Part shown: positions 1-8,402 of the stretch, piece after piece
Position numbering within the stretch: the stretch's first letter is position 1
Layout of the letters: every line of letters starts with the position of its first letter
Origin: Acinetobacter parvus DSM 16617 = CIP 108168
Lineage (GTDB): Bacteria; Pseudomonadota; Gammaproteobacteria; Pseudomonadales; Moraxellaceae
DNA length: 64,000 bases
Reading direction: 5' to 3'
NCBI RefSeq assembly: GCF_000368025.1
Contig: NZ_KB849212.1
Location: 818,365 to 882,364, forward strand
Notes under the pieces: generated by a model
Databases searched by the model: none
The model's input: the letters and a program-made list of their open reading frames with translations, nothing else
What the model was told of the DNA's origin: nothing
Program-made: the position numbers and the translations under genes

Positions 1-2
1 TT

Positions 3-77
3 GGGAAAAAAGAAGAGTTTAAGGAAATTTTGGCAATTTTAAGAAAGCAGAATCCTGATAGGATAAGGGTTCTGTGA
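3..77 (+). CDS. C-terminal end of an unidentified upstream gene (partial)
   Basis: An open frame enters from the left edge and stops with TGA at 75-77. The 24 visible residues are charged and helical in character (KKEEFKEILAILRKQ, then a short NPDRIRVL tail), which reads like the tail of a real protein. The other two forward frames stop at once or give no sensible peptide. The family cannot be named from this stub. It lies 76 bases before the next gene on the same strand and could belong to the same transcription unit. Confidence 0.4.
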   Translation, partial: GKKEEFKEILAILRKQNPDRIRVL

Positions 78-153
78 AATTTGTCGTGTACAGAGAATAT
101 TTTTATTAAACTAAAAACATTTTTCATTTTACTAAAGTGTTCAGTAATTCTAT

Positions 154-1131
154 ATGAGTAGTATCATGGGTGTTCATCAGGCTGTCAATATCGCAATTTT
201 TGGGCTCAGTCTCAGAACATTAAATGAATTAAAAGAACATATACAAACTGCTATTCCTAGTCATATCCAACTCAATTGGAGCAATATTGCTGAACCACAT
301 CTCGATATTTTGATGATCAATCATATCTTTTTTGATTCACCGAATATCAAAAGCTTAATCAAAAATAACCATATTAATGTTCTACAAATTGCCAATAATG
401 CTGATAAAAATGGTTCAATCGAAGATGACATTCTATATCTACCATTGAATCATCTTCACTCACTACATCAATGGCTAAATGAGCGCTTAGCTAAAAATGC
501 TGCGATAGAGAAAGTTTCCCCACCTCAAGCAACCAATACTACAATTCATCGGAAACAAATCACGGAAGTTCTACAAGAAATCCTCAAACCTAAAAATGGC
601 AAAATTCAGTTATTTGATCACAATGGTTTAGTTGCAATTGCAGACCCTCGTAACGAATGGGTTTGGCAAAATCCGATGCTACAAACATTACATACAGATC
701 CAAGCTTAAATTACACCTACGCCACACAAAATGACCAACTTTGGATCACAGAGACACCACAACAAGATTTAAAACAATGGTTGTGGAATTTACTTTGGGC
801 ATCAAAAGATTTTAATGAACTTTGCCCCCCCTCTGCATCAAGTTTCTATTTAGAAATTTGGCCACAGCCAAAAAACAGGATTGATCGTCAGGACATTTTG
901 CGAATGTCAGCCTGTTTTGCCCAAGGTGCAAAGATTGATACCGTTGCAGCCCAGCTCAAGCTACCTGAACAGAGAGTAAGACATTTCGTTGCTGCCTGTC
1001 TGGGTACAAATTTCGGAAAACTCATCAAGGATCGGGAAGCAAAATATAGCCCTCAAATCCAGAAAAATGAGACTGAACAACATTTTATGCAAAAGCTGTT
1101 TGGCCGCTTGCGTAACCGTTTAGGCTTTTGA
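154..1131 (+). CDS. Conserved protein of unknown function paired with a small GTPase
   Basis: A 325-residue soluble protein with no signal peptide or membrane segment. The first 110 residues look like an alpha/beta fold resembling a degenerate receiver domain (NIAIFGLSLRTLNELKEHI, then a hydrophobic strand LDILMINHIFF). The last 90 residues contain a helix-turn-helix-like stretch (ILRMSACFAQGAKIDTVAAQ, then LPEQRVRHFVA). I do not recognise a named family. Two starts are possible, ATG 154 and ATG 166, and neither has a clear ribosome binding site. The gene end is followed after 14 bases by a GTPase start, so the two are surely co-transcribed. A role as partner or regulator of that GTPase is inference from the pairing, which recalls the CvnC-CvnD arrangement of conservons. 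Confidence 0.75.
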   Translation: MSSIMGVHQAVNIAIFGLSLRTLNELKEHIQTAIPSHIQLNWSNIAEPHLDILMINHIFFDSPNIKSLIKNNHINVLQIANNADKNGSIEDDILYLPLNHLHSLHQWLNERLAKNAAIEKVSPPQATNTTIHRKQITEVLQEILKPKNGKIQLFDHNGLVAIADPRNEWVWQNPMLQTLHTDPSLNYTYATQNDQLWITETPQQDLKQWLWNLLWASKDFNELCPPSASSFYLEIWPQPKNRIDRQDILRMSACFAQGAKIDTVAAQLKLPEQRVRHFVAACLGTNFGKLIKDREAKYSPQIQKNETEQHFMQKLFGRLRNRLGF

Positions 1132-1145
1132 TTAGGGACAAACTT

Positions 1146-1688
1146 ATGATTTTACATCAATATAAAATTGTCTTTGGCGGAACCATGGGTTCAGGGAAGT
1201 CAACCGCCATCCAAACGTTATCAGAAATTGAGGTGCTGAGCACTGAAGCATTGAATACCGATACCGAATCCCATGAAAAGCTACTCACCACGGTGGGAAT
1301 TGATTATGGCGAGCTGACACTGGAAGATAGAGTCAAGGTCGGTTTATACGGCACGCCAGGACAGGACCGTTTTGATTTTATCTGGGCGGTGATTTGTAAG
1401 GGTGCGATTGGAACCATTGTCATGATTGACCACACCGCAGAAAATCCACTAATTGACCTAGAGCAGTATGTGCAGGCATTCCAGCCTTTTGGCAACAATA
1501 TTGTGATTGCCGTTACCCATATTGACCGTAAGCCAGAACGCACCCTGTCCATCTATCGGGATTGGCTGAAAACAAGGGAACTGAATTATCCACTGTTCTT
1601 TGTCGATGCACGGCAACAGGATGATGTCTTGCTTCTGGTTGAAACCCTGATTGCAAGCGTTGAAGTGCATTATGGACTGGTGAATTAA
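1146..1688 (+). CDS. Small Ras-like GTPase of the conservon CvnD / MglA type
   Basis: A 180-residue P-loop GTPase. The P-loop is GGTMGSGKST near residues 11-20, the switch I threonine region is TTVGIDYGELTL, the G3 box is YGTPGQDRF in place of the usual DxxG, and the base-recognition box is THID in place of NKxD. The sequence around LSTEAL, TTVGIDYG, GTPGQDRF and CKGAIGTIVMID is very close in pattern to CvnD GTPases of actinobacterial conservons, which act with roadblock proteins and a helix-turn-helix partner. The open frame reaches back to a TTG at 1128, but ATG 1146 has an AGGGA ribosome binding site in front, so I start there. What the switch controls in this organism is unknown. Confidence 0.85.
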   Translation: MILHQYKIVFGGTMGSGKSTAIQTLSEIEVLSTEALNTDTESHEKLLTTVGIDYGELTLEDRVKVGLYGTPGQDRFDFIWAVICKGAIGTIVMIDHTAENPLIDLEQYVQAFQPFGNNIVIAVTHIDRKPERTLSIYRDWLKTRELNYPLFFVDARQQDDVLLLVETLIASVEVHYGLVN

Positions 1689-1708
1689 AGGGCCTACATC
1701 AGCCCTTT
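1687..1708. terminator. Shared hairpin between convergent genes
   Basis: A 7-bp stem (AAAGGGC / GCCCTTT) with an 8-base loop lies between the stop codons of the GTPase gene and the convergent TauE gene, and overlaps the TauE stop. It lacks a long T run, so it may serve both directions only weakly. Confidence 0.5.
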
Positions 1709-2494
1709 ATAAATGAAATAACAGCCAACCACTACCAGTAAACCTGCAAAGCATTTTTTCAACATCGCAGGAGATAGGCGATGTGCGACTTTGGCACCAA
1801 ATTTAGCCGTGATAAAACTCATCACACTAATCCCAAGAAAAGCATAGATATGCACATAGCCAATGGTATTTGGAACATCAATCTGCTCTTTGGCACCAAA
1901 CCACATAAAACCTAAGGCCCCAGCCACAGCGATTGGAAGGCCACAGGCTGCTGAAGTAGCCACCGCCTTTTGCATCACCACGCCATGACGGTTCAGGTAA
2001 GGCACGGTTAAACTGCCACCGCCAATCCCAAAAATAGCAGAAGCCACCCCAATTCCCCCACCCGCAGCAAACTGCAAGGGTGCTGATGGCAAATGACGAT
2101 TTGCATCAACAAGCGCATGTGCGCCTCTAAACATCTTATACGCCATCCATACCGCAAAAACACCGATCACTAGTTGCAAATGCTGGCCTGACATAAGATC
2201 GGCAATTCCAGCCCCCATAAATGAGCCCAGCACCAATCCTGGCGCCAAATTACGGAACACCTGCCACAACACCGCACCTTTTTTATGATGTGCCATCACT
2301 GAGCTGATTGAGGTCACAATAATGGTGGCTAGGGATGTCCCCACGGCAACATGCATAATCACATTCGCGTCATAATTCATTTGAGTAAAGACGATATATA
2401 AAATTGGCACAATAATTAGGCCACCACCCACCCCAAACAAACCTGCAGTAAATCCAGCAATTGCACCAATCAGCAAATATATGATTAACTCCAT
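1694..2494 (-). CDS. TauE/SafE family sulfite/anion exporter, inner membrane
   Basis: A 266-residue membrane protein with about eight hydrophobic segments. It shows the two-fold repeat typical of TauE/SafE proteins: a glycine-rich FGVGGGLIIVPIL in the first half and FGIGGGSLTVPYL in the second. Members export small sulfur-containing or organic anions such as sulfite or sulfoacetate; the substrate here cannot be told. The open frame starts with GTG at 2500, but ATG at 2494 is the more likely start. That leaves only six bases to the start of the divergent birA gene, so at least one of the two promoters must lie inside the other coding region. Confidence 0.85.
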   Translation of the reverse strand: MELIIYLLIGAIAGFTAGLFGVGGGLIIVPILYIVFTQMNYDANVIMHVAVGTSLATIIVTSISSVMAHHKKGAVLWQVFRNLAPGLVLGSFMGAGIADLMSGQHLQLVIGVFAVWMAYKMFRGAHALVDANRHLPSAPLQFAAGGGIGVASAIFGIGGGSLTVPYLNRHGVVMQKAVATSAACGLPIAVAGALGFMWFGAKEQIDVPNTIGYVHIYAFLGISVMSFITAKFGAKVAHRLSPAMLKKCFAGLLVVVGCYFIYKGLM

Positions 2495-2500
2495 AAACAC

Positions 2501-3277
2501 ATGACCACTCTACTTGTAAAAATGATGGATGATTTCGCAATCTGCCAGTTACAGCAATTACTCAACGCAAAAAATCAGTTTCCCGAAGTGGTTTTATTAA
2601 AAACCACCACCACATCGACCAATGATGATATGCGTGAAATTGCACAAAAAGGCATTAGCACAGGATTGGTATGCAGCGCACAGCAGACTCAGGGTCGTGG
2701 TCAGCACCAGCGACAATGGGTCTCTCCTGAAGGAAACGTTTATTTAAGCACACTGATTCAAAGCAAGACAGCACTGGATGGTCGCCTCGCTCTTGAAGTT
2801 GCATTGAATATTCTACAAATACCAAGCTTGCAAGGCTTAAACCTACAGGTTAAATGGCCAAATGACTTGTATAGCCCCCAAGGCAAATGGGGTGGGATTT
2901 TGGTAGAGTCACTCTGCGTGAATCAAGCCATTGTTGGGGTTGGCATCAATCTGAATACGCCACCTGTTGAGAATGCAGACCAGCCCATCACCTCATTGCA
3001 TAGGCTGGGTTTGCATCAAATCGAGCGTCTGAACTTGATTGCCGAACTGTATACTGCCATCCAGCAGGCAGCACAATGGTTTGAACATGGCAGCTACAAT
3101 CTGGCTGAACGTTTTAACCATCATGCCATTTGGCTAAATCAGCAGGTGGAATTTGAACATGCCCAAGGCAAGCTTCAGGGACGTTTTCAGGGTATCTCCA
3201 ATGACGGTGCTGTCATCATTAAAACTGATCAAGCACAGCAGTTTTATCAAGGTCGCTTACGCTTGGCTGAAATTTGA
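2501..3277 (+). CDS. birA: Biotin--[acetyl-CoA-carboxylase] ligase (monofunctional)
   Basis: Attaches biotin to the carrier subunit of acetyl-CoA carboxylase through biotinyl-AMP. The catalytic signature [19 protein letters not shown] is at about residues 65-83, followed by [16 protein letters not shown] and VGVGINLN. The protein has about 258 residues and lacks the N-terminal helix-turn-helix of E. coli BirA, so it should be an enzyme only and not a repressor. ATG codons at 2522 and 2525 are alternative starts, because there is almost no space before 2501 for a promoter or ribosome site. coaX follows directly, a pairing common in gammaproteobacteria. Confidence 0.93.
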   Translation: MTTLLVKMMDDFAICQLQQLLNAKNQFPEVVLLKTTTTSTNDDMREIAQKGISTGLVCSAQQTQGRGQHQRQWVSPEGNVYLSTLIQSKTALDGRLALEVALNILQIPSLQGLNLQVKWPNDLYSPQGKWGGILVESLCVNQAIVGVGINLNTPPVENADQPITSLHRLGLHQIERLNLIAELYTAIQQAAQWFEHGSYNLAERFNHHAIWLNQQVEFEHAQGKLQGRFQGISNDGAVIIKTDQAQQFYQGRLRLAEI

Positions 3278-3291
3278 GAAATCGTTATCCT

Positions 3292-4035
3292 ATGAAAAGT
3301 TTATGGCTTGATATTGGCAATACACGGCTAAAATACTGGGTCACTGAAAATGACCAGGTGCTTGAGCACGCGGCTGAACTTCATCTACAGTCTCCCGCAG
3401 ATTTACTCTTAGGCCTGATCCAGCATTTTCGCCATCAACAGTTCAGTCGGGTGGGTATTTCCTCAGTACTGGATGCAGAAAACAACCAGCGTATTCAAAT
3501 GATTCTGGCTGTTCTGGACATTCCGATTATCTTTGCAAAGGTTCATGCAGAATATGCTGGCTTGCAATGCGGCTATGATGTGCCAAGCCAACTTGGGATT
3601 GATCGCTGGTTACAGGTCTTGGCGGTGGCAAAACCGAACGAAAGTTTTTGTGTGATCGGCTGTGGTACAGCATTAACCATTGATCTGGTTGAGGGGTTAC
3701 AACATTTAGGTGGCTATATTTTGCCAAACCTGTATTTGCAACGAGATTCACTCATTCAAAATACCAAAGGTATTAAAATTCCTGATTCCGCTTTTGATAA
3801 TCTAAAGCCTGGACACAACACAGTTGATGCTGTCCATCATGGGATTCTGTTGGGCCTGATCAGCACCATTGACCAGATTATGCATCACTCTCCTAAACAC
3901 CTGATCTTAACAGGCGGTGATGCCAACTTGTTTGCCAAATTTTTGGGACATTACCAGCCGCAGATTGAACCTGATTTATTGCTAAAGGGTTTAAAACACT
4001 ATGTTCAGCTCAGTTCCACTTTAAGTAGGCTTTGA
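3292..4035 (+). CDS. coaX: Type III pantothenate kinase
   Basis: Phosphorylates pantothenate, the first step of coenzyme A synthesis. Seen motifs are the N-terminal phosphate-binding [15 protein letters not shown] near residue 105, [18 protein letters not shown] and the late GGDA loop, the normal order for CoaX of the ASKHA fold. ATG 3292 is chosen because the motif then begins at residue 6. The longer frame needs a TTG at 3274 inside birA. The gene starts 14 bases after the birA stop and is probably translated from the same message. At 247 residues the length is normal. Confidence 0.93.
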   Translation: MKSLWLDIGNTRLKYWVTENDQVLEHAAELHLQSPADLLLGLIQHFRHQQFSRVGISSVLDAENNQRIQMILAVLDIPIIFAKVHAEYAGLQCGYDVPSQLGIDRWLQVLAVAKPNESFCVIGCGTALTIDLVEGLQHLGGYILPNLYLQRDSLIQNTKGIKIPDSAFDNLKPGHNTVDAVHHGILLGLISTIDQIMHHSPKHLILTGGDANLFAKFLGHYQPQIEPDLLLKGLKHYVQLSSTLSRL

Positions 4036-4056
4036 AGCGTCTGTAATATATGCCGC

Positions 4057-4170
4057 TTAAGCCACATTCAGATTTTTAAGTTATTCTTCCAGCCAGCCAT
4101 ACCAATGCTGGTCTGGATCGGCATGTTCACAATGTATGATAAACACTTTATTTTTAGAAAAATGCGACAT
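4057..4170 (-). pseudogene. Remnant of a YdeN/RBBP9-type serine hydrolase N-terminus
   Basis: Reading the gap on the minus strand from ATG 4168-4170, preceded by a GGAAA ribosome-site-like element, gives 29 residues that begin MSHFSKNKVFIIHCEHADP and continue QHWYGWLEE before a TAA at 4081-4083. The same frame then continues as LKNLNVA to a second stop at 4057. This matches the start of RBBP9/YdeN hydrolases (KVFIxHGxxxSPxxHWxxWLxxxL), with a Cys where the conserved Gly would be and a stop where Gln is plausible. I infer a decayed gene; nothing of its catalytic region is left here. Confidence 0.45.
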
Positions 4171-4290
4171 AATTAATAATATTTCCAAATATAAAACAAA
4201 TATTTAGCATCAATACTCTTATGTTGGGATTTTATCTAATGTTGATTTTTTGTATTAAATTTATACACTTATTGATTTAAACTAAAAAAT

Positions 4291-4316
4291 AAAAAGGCGC
4301 ATTAAGCGCCTTTTCA
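4291..4316 (-). terminator. Rho-independent terminator of ffh
   Basis: On the minus strand a GGCGC stem with loop TTAAT and GCGCC is followed by TTTTTA. It lies 14 bases after the ffh stop. Confidence 0.8.
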
Positions 4317-4329
4317 AAACTGAAAACGA

Positions 4330-5736
4330 TTATTTCTTTGGTTCATTGTTGCCAAATAATGGTCCCATATTGCCACCACCAAACTGTTTCTGCATATTGC
4401 CAAGTGATTTCAACATTTTGCTCATACCCGATGGATTGGCAAACTTCTTCATCATTTTTGCCATTTGCGCCTGTTGCTTCATCAGTTTATTCACTTCGGC
4501 AACATCCATACCGCAACCTGCGGCAATACGCTTTTTACGGCTGGCATTGATTAGGTCTGGATTACGGCGCTCTTTGACGGTCATGGACTGGATAATGGCT
4601 TCCATACGCTTGACCTGCTTTTCAGGGTTTGCTTGTGCAATCGCATCCTGAATGCCCGAATTGCTCATACCTGGTAGCTTGTCCAGAAAGCTCATCATAC
4701 CGCCCATCTTGCTCATTTGCTCAAACTGCATCAGCATATCTTCAAAATTGAAAGTTCCGCCTTTTTGCAGTTTTTTCGCCATTTTTTCGGCTTTTTCTTT
4801 GTCGATTTTGCGTTCAACTTCTTCGACCAAAGAAAGTACGTCACCCATACCCAAGATACGTTGTGCAACACGATCTGGATGGAATGGCTCAAGTGCATCT
4901 AGTTTTTCACCGATACCTAAGAACTTGATCGGTTTACCTGTAATCGCACGAACAGAAAGTGCAGCACCACCACGTGCATCACCATCCGTTTTGGTAAGAA
5001 TCACGCCCGTTAAAGCCAGAGCATCGTTAAACGCTTTTGCTGTGTTAGCCGCATCCTGACCTGTCATTGCATCGACAACGAATAAAGTTTCGGTCGGTTT
5101 CACCGCAGCATGTAATTCTTTAATCTCATCCATCATGTCTTCATCGACATGCAGACGTCCTGCGGTATCGACAATTAAAACATCAGCAAACTGGATTTTA
5201 GCTTGTTCAATGGCACGATTCACAATATCAATTGGCTTTTCAGATGCTTCTGATGGAATGAAACCCACTCCAACTTCATTCGATACTGTTTCTAACTGCT
5301 TAATTGCCGCTGGACGATAGACATCAGCAGAAACCGTCATTACTTTTTTCTTTTGGCGCTCTTTCAGAAAACGCGCTAATTTTGCGGCAGTTGTTGTTTT
5401 ACCTGCACCTTGCAAACCTGCAAGTAACACCACCACAGGCGGCTTTGCGCTTAAATCTAAAGTCTCGTTGGCCTCACCCATCATCTTGGTGAGTTCATCA
5501 TAGACAATCTTGACAAATGCCTGACCTGGGGAAAGCTGAGTCATCACTTCCTGCCCAAGCGCCTCTTCCTTAACTTTCGCAATAAACTCACGAGTTACAG
5601 GTAACGCCACATCGGCTTCAAGAAGTGCCATACGTACTTCACGTAAGGTATCTTTAATATTGTCTTCGGTCAGCTGCCCTGAGCCAGTAACATTTCTTAA
5701 ACTCTGTGTGAGTCGTTCTGTTAAGGTATCAAACAT
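4330..5736 (-). CDS. ffh: Signal recognition particle GTPase Ffh
   Basis: The protein subunit of the signal recognition particle, which binds 4.5S RNA and signal sequences of nascent membrane proteins and docks with FtsY. The N-domain helix bundle is followed by the G-domain with GLQGAGKTTTAAKLA near residue 107, DTAGRLH and TKTDGDARGG, then the methionine-rich M-domain (MLMQFEQMSKMGGMMSF and later repeats of MxxxMKKF). Its 468 residues are normal. It is divergent from ypjD, a conserved gammaproteobacterial neighbourhood, with a 146-base gap for both promoters. Confidence 0.97.
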   Translation of the reverse strand: MFDTLTERLTQSLRNVTGSGQLTEDNIKDTLREVRMALLEADVALPVTREFIAKVKEEALGQEVMTQLSPGQAFVKIVYDELTKMMGEANETLDLSAKPPVVVLLAGLQGAGKTTTAAKLARFLKERQKKKVMTVSADVYRPAAIKQLETVSNEVGVGFIPSEASEKPIDIVNRAIEQAKIQFADVLIVDTAGRLHVDEDMMDEIKELHAAVKPTETLFVVDAMTGQDAANTAKAFNDALALTGVILTKTDGDARGGAALSVRAITGKPIKFLGIGEKLDALEPFHPDRVAQRILGMGDVLSLVEEVERKIDKEKAEKMAKKLQKGGTFNFEDMLMQFEQMSKMGGMMSFLDKLPGMSNSGIQDAIAQANPEKQVKRMEAIIQSMTVKERRNPDLINASRKKRIAAGCGMDVAEVNKLMKQQAQMAKMMKKFANPSGMSKMLKSLGNMQKQFGGGNMGPLFGNNEPKK

Positions 5737-5882
5737 TGCGAAATCCGCTTAAAATGGCTAGTTGCAAAAAATCTTTCTTAAAATAGAAAATTTATGCATA
5801 GAATGCTATAGGATACTGTAGTTCGAAGCGAATTTATATCTTATATGGTGAATATTATTCATCCTCCTCAAAAAGGTTTGAC

Positions 5883-6692
5883 ATGATCAGTCTCCCCTTG
5901 GTTTACACAATTTTGGCACTTGTTGCATATACCAGTTCCTTTTGGTATTTGTTTATCCACCTAATGTCAAAACGTACCCCAAATCTCTGGTGCTATGGTC
6001 TTGTTGTCAGCTTTGGAGTGGTCCTGCACGGCGCTATACTGTATCGGGACATGATGACACCAATGGGAGTAAATTATGATGTGTTTAACCTGATTTCTTT
6101 TACTTCGGGACTAATGCTGGCACTCAGTTTAATTTTAAGTTTAATTCGACCAATCTTACCATTAAATTTAATTGGCACTCCTGTTGCCGCAATTGGTTTA
6201 ATTTTAGGATATGCTTTTAGTCAACCGAATCAAGTGATTGAACGACATTCCGTTGGACTGGATTTACACATTATCTTATCCCTTTCCGCCTATGCTGTTT
6301 TGTTAATGGCAACCATTCAGGCGGTATTGCTCTGGTTTCAGGACAGGGAACTGAAAAAGAAACAAAAAAAACGCATTTGGGTCAACCTCTTACCTCCTTT
6401 TCAAATCATGGAATCCCTGCTGTTCGACTTGATCATCACAGGTTTTGGTTTACTCACTGCTGCACTTCTCTTTGGCTTTTTTACAATTGATAACTTCTTT
6501 GCCCAGCACCTTGCACATAAAACCGCTTTTAGTATTATTTCATGGTTTTTATATGGTGCACTTTTAATTGGGCATTACAAATTTGGTTGGCGCGGACGTA
6601 AAGCAATTCGCTTTACCATTACAGGTTTTGTCCTGCTTGCAATTGGTTTTATCGGCAGTAAATTTGTTTTAGAAATGATTTTAGGCCGCTAA
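5883..6692 (+). CDS. ypjD: YpjD/CcsA-family inner membrane protein
   Basis: A 269-residue protein with about eight membrane helices. It resembles the CcsA/ResC-like cytochrome c assembly family member YpjD, usually next to ffh. The pattern NLISFTSGLMLALSL, then VGLDLHIILSLSAYAVLL and AHKTAFSIISWFLYG (with conserved His), fits that family. I do not see the tryptophan-rich WWD haem-handling motif of true CcsA, so a role in cytochrome c maturation should not be assumed. E. coli YpjD has been linked to cell envelope phenotypes; the molecular role is open. Confidence 0.8.
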   Translation: MISLPLVYTILALVAYTSSFWYLFIHLMSKRTPNLWCYGLVVSFGVVLHGAILYRDMMTPMGVNYDVFNLISFTSGLMLALSLILSLIRPILPLNLIGTPVAAIGLILGYAFSQPNQVIERHSVGLDLHIILSLSAYAVLLMATIQAVLLWFQDRELKKKQKKRIWVNLLPPFQIMESLLFDLIITGFGLLTAALLFGFFTIDNFFAQHLAHKTAFSIISWFLYGALLIGHYKFGWRGRKAIRFTITGFVLLAIGFIGSKFVLEMILGR

Positions 6693-6763
6693 ATTCAGAC
6701 ATCCTAAAACACTGGACAGCCTATCTTAAAATGCGTATAACGCTGTTTTTGCTTTACTAGGTA

Positions 6764-7696
6764 ATGACCGTGAAACTTATCCTCGCCCCAATGGAAGGTC
6801 TGACTGATCCAATCATGCGTGATGTGCTCACCCATGTTGGCAGTTTTGATTGGTGCGTGACCGAGTTTATTCGTATTACCGAAAGCATTCTGCCAGAGCA
6901 TGTGTATTATGGCTTCTGCCCAGAATTAAAAACTGATGGTAAAACCGCAGCGGGTACACCTGTGCATGTGCAGTTTCTTGGAAACAATCCAGAGATGTTG
7001 GCCGCCAATGCCGCGAAAGTTGTGGAATTGGGCGCACCAGCCATTGATTTAAATTTTGGCTGTCCTGCCAAAACGGTCAACCGTCATCGTGGTGGTTCTG
7101 TCTTACTGGATGAGCCAGAAACAGTACACCAACTGGTAAAAGCTGTTCGTGATGCTGTTCCTGCACATATTCCCGTTTCAGCAAAAATGCGCCTTGGTTA
7201 TTTAGACGAGAACCACACCCTCGATAATGCGCATGCCATAGAAGATGCTGGCGCAAGTTGGCTTACAGTGCATGCACGGACCAAAGCCGATGGTTATACC
7301 CCACCCGCCTACTGGGAAAAAATTCAGCCGATTACTGCAGCACTAAAAATCAATGTCATTGCCAATGGTGAAATCTGGAATAATGCAGATGCCAAAGCAT
7401 GCTTGCAACAATCACATTGCCAAGACATCATGTTGGGACGTGGTGCAGTCACCACGCCAGATTTAACCTTATGTATCCGTCAGAATAAGGATCGAGCTGT
7501 TTTGTCATGGCAGGATTTGGTTGAGTTGCAACAACGCTTTTTAAATGGTCAATTTAAAACCGAAGTCGGAATGATTGGGCGTTATAAACAATGGCTGGGT
7601 ATGATGAGCAAAGCCTATCCAGAAGCGCAAGCGCTTTGGAATCAGGTGAAAAAAATGAAACAGCTAGAAGATATTCTACAACAATTACACCGTTAG
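6764..7696 (+). CDS. dusC: tRNA-dihydrouridine(16) synthase DusC
   Basis: A flavin enzyme that reduces uridine to dihydrouridine in the D-loop of tRNA. It opens with the FMN-binding LAPMEGLTDPIMRDVL, has the catalytic cysteine in NFGCPAKTVNRHRGG near residue 98, then SAKMRLGY, HARTKADGY and VIANGEIWN, in the usual TIM-barrel order followed by a helical tRNA-binding domain. The N-terminal SFDWCVTEFIRI and the overall 310 residues fit the DusC subgroup better than DusA or DusB. It converges with the Uma2 gene, with two bases between stops. Confidence 0.88.
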   Translation: MTVKLILAPMEGLTDPIMRDVLTHVGSFDWCVTEFIRITESILPEHVYYGFCPELKTDGKTAAGTPVHVQFLGNNPEMLAANAAKVVELGAPAIDLNFGCPAKTVNRHRGGSVLLDEPETVHQLVKAVRDAVPAHIPVSAKMRLGYLDENHTLDNAHAIEDAGASWLTVHARTKADGYTPPAYWEKIQPITAALKINVIANGEIWNNADAKACLQQSHCQDIMLGRGAVTTPDLTLCIRQNKDRAVLSWQDLVELQQRFLNGQFKTEVGMIGRYKQWLGMMSKAYPEAQALWNQVKKMKQLEDILQQLHR

Positions 7697-7698
7697 TT

Positions 7699-8301
7699 TT
7701 ATAAATCAAGCTGTTGCTGTTGTTTTTTTCCCCACCATGCCAACATATCTTCATTCTTAACTTGGCGATAAATATCTTCAACTGAAGCAGTTAAATCAAT
7801 TGAATGAAACGTAATATCATCGCCTAAATAATAAACTGACTGTTGCCAGCGATTGTCCTGATCTCGTGACCAAAACTCAATTTCAACAAAGTCCTGTTCA
7901 ATCATGACATATTCTTTTAAAGTCGAAATCTGAAAATAGGCTAGGCGTTTGTCGGTCTTGTCACGCTGACGAGTGGATTTTGATAAAACTTCAACGATAA
8001 TACTTGGTTTTTCAACAAAGTAGTCCGTCTCTTCATTGCTACAATCCACCATGACATCTGGATAAAAGTATTTTTGATCAATTTTAACTTTCATGTCTGA
8101 TGCATAGGTTTGGCAAGGCTTTCCCAGTAAATGATTTGCCAATATTCTAAACATTTCGCCTGTAATTAGATTGTGATATTTATGTGCTCCACCCAAGGCA
8201 TAGATTTCACCATCAATATATTCATGACGAATATCCGACAGCAACTCAGCCTCTAGGTAATCCTGTTCACTGATCAGATCATATTTTTTTGCAACTGGCA
8301 T
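7699..8301 (-). CDS. Uma2-family (DUF820) putative nuclease
   Basis: A 200-residue protein of the Uma2 / DUF820 group, a PD-(D/E)XK-like nuclease fold common as a singleton in bacteria. Visible family motifs are YLEAELLSDIRHEYIDGEIY, the acidic YFYPDVMVDC and SIIVEVLSKSTRQRD followed by KRLAYFQI. The PDV and EVLS acidic residues would form the metal site. No partner gene or toxin-antitoxin arrangement is seen beside it, and its biological role is not established for this family. It sits between housekeeping genes and the Fil-type cluster. Confidence 0.8.
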   Translation of the reverse strand: MPVAKKYDLISEQDYLEAELLSDIRHEYIDGEIYALGGAHKYHNLITGEMFRILANHLLGKPCQTYASDMKVKIDQKYFYPDVMVDCSNEETDYFVEKPSIIVEVLSKSTRQRDKTDKRLAYFQISTLKEYVMIEQDFVEIEFWSRDQDNRWQQSVYYLGDDITFHSIDLTASVEDIYRQVKNEDMLAWWGKKQQQQLDL

Positions 8302-8357
8302 GCGTATTTCCGTTCATCAAAATAGATTGACCTCAAACATTTACCACTTTTTAAGCA

Positions 8358-8383
8358 TAAAAAAAAGCGACCGAAGCCGCTTT
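8358..8383 (-). terminator. Terminator of the Fil-type gene cluster
   Basis: On the minus strand an 8-bp stem AAAGCGGC / GTCGCTTT capped by a TTCG tetraloop is followed by a T run. It lies 20 bases after the last gene of the cluster, so the transcript should end here. Confidence 0.85.
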
Positions 8384-8402
8384 GGAAAACTGCGCATTTA
8401 AT

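Noticed and set aside
7699..8301. The Uma2 gene as part of a defence or toxin-antitoxin system
   Set aside because: No partner gene or defence neighbour is present; it sits alone between housekeeping genes.
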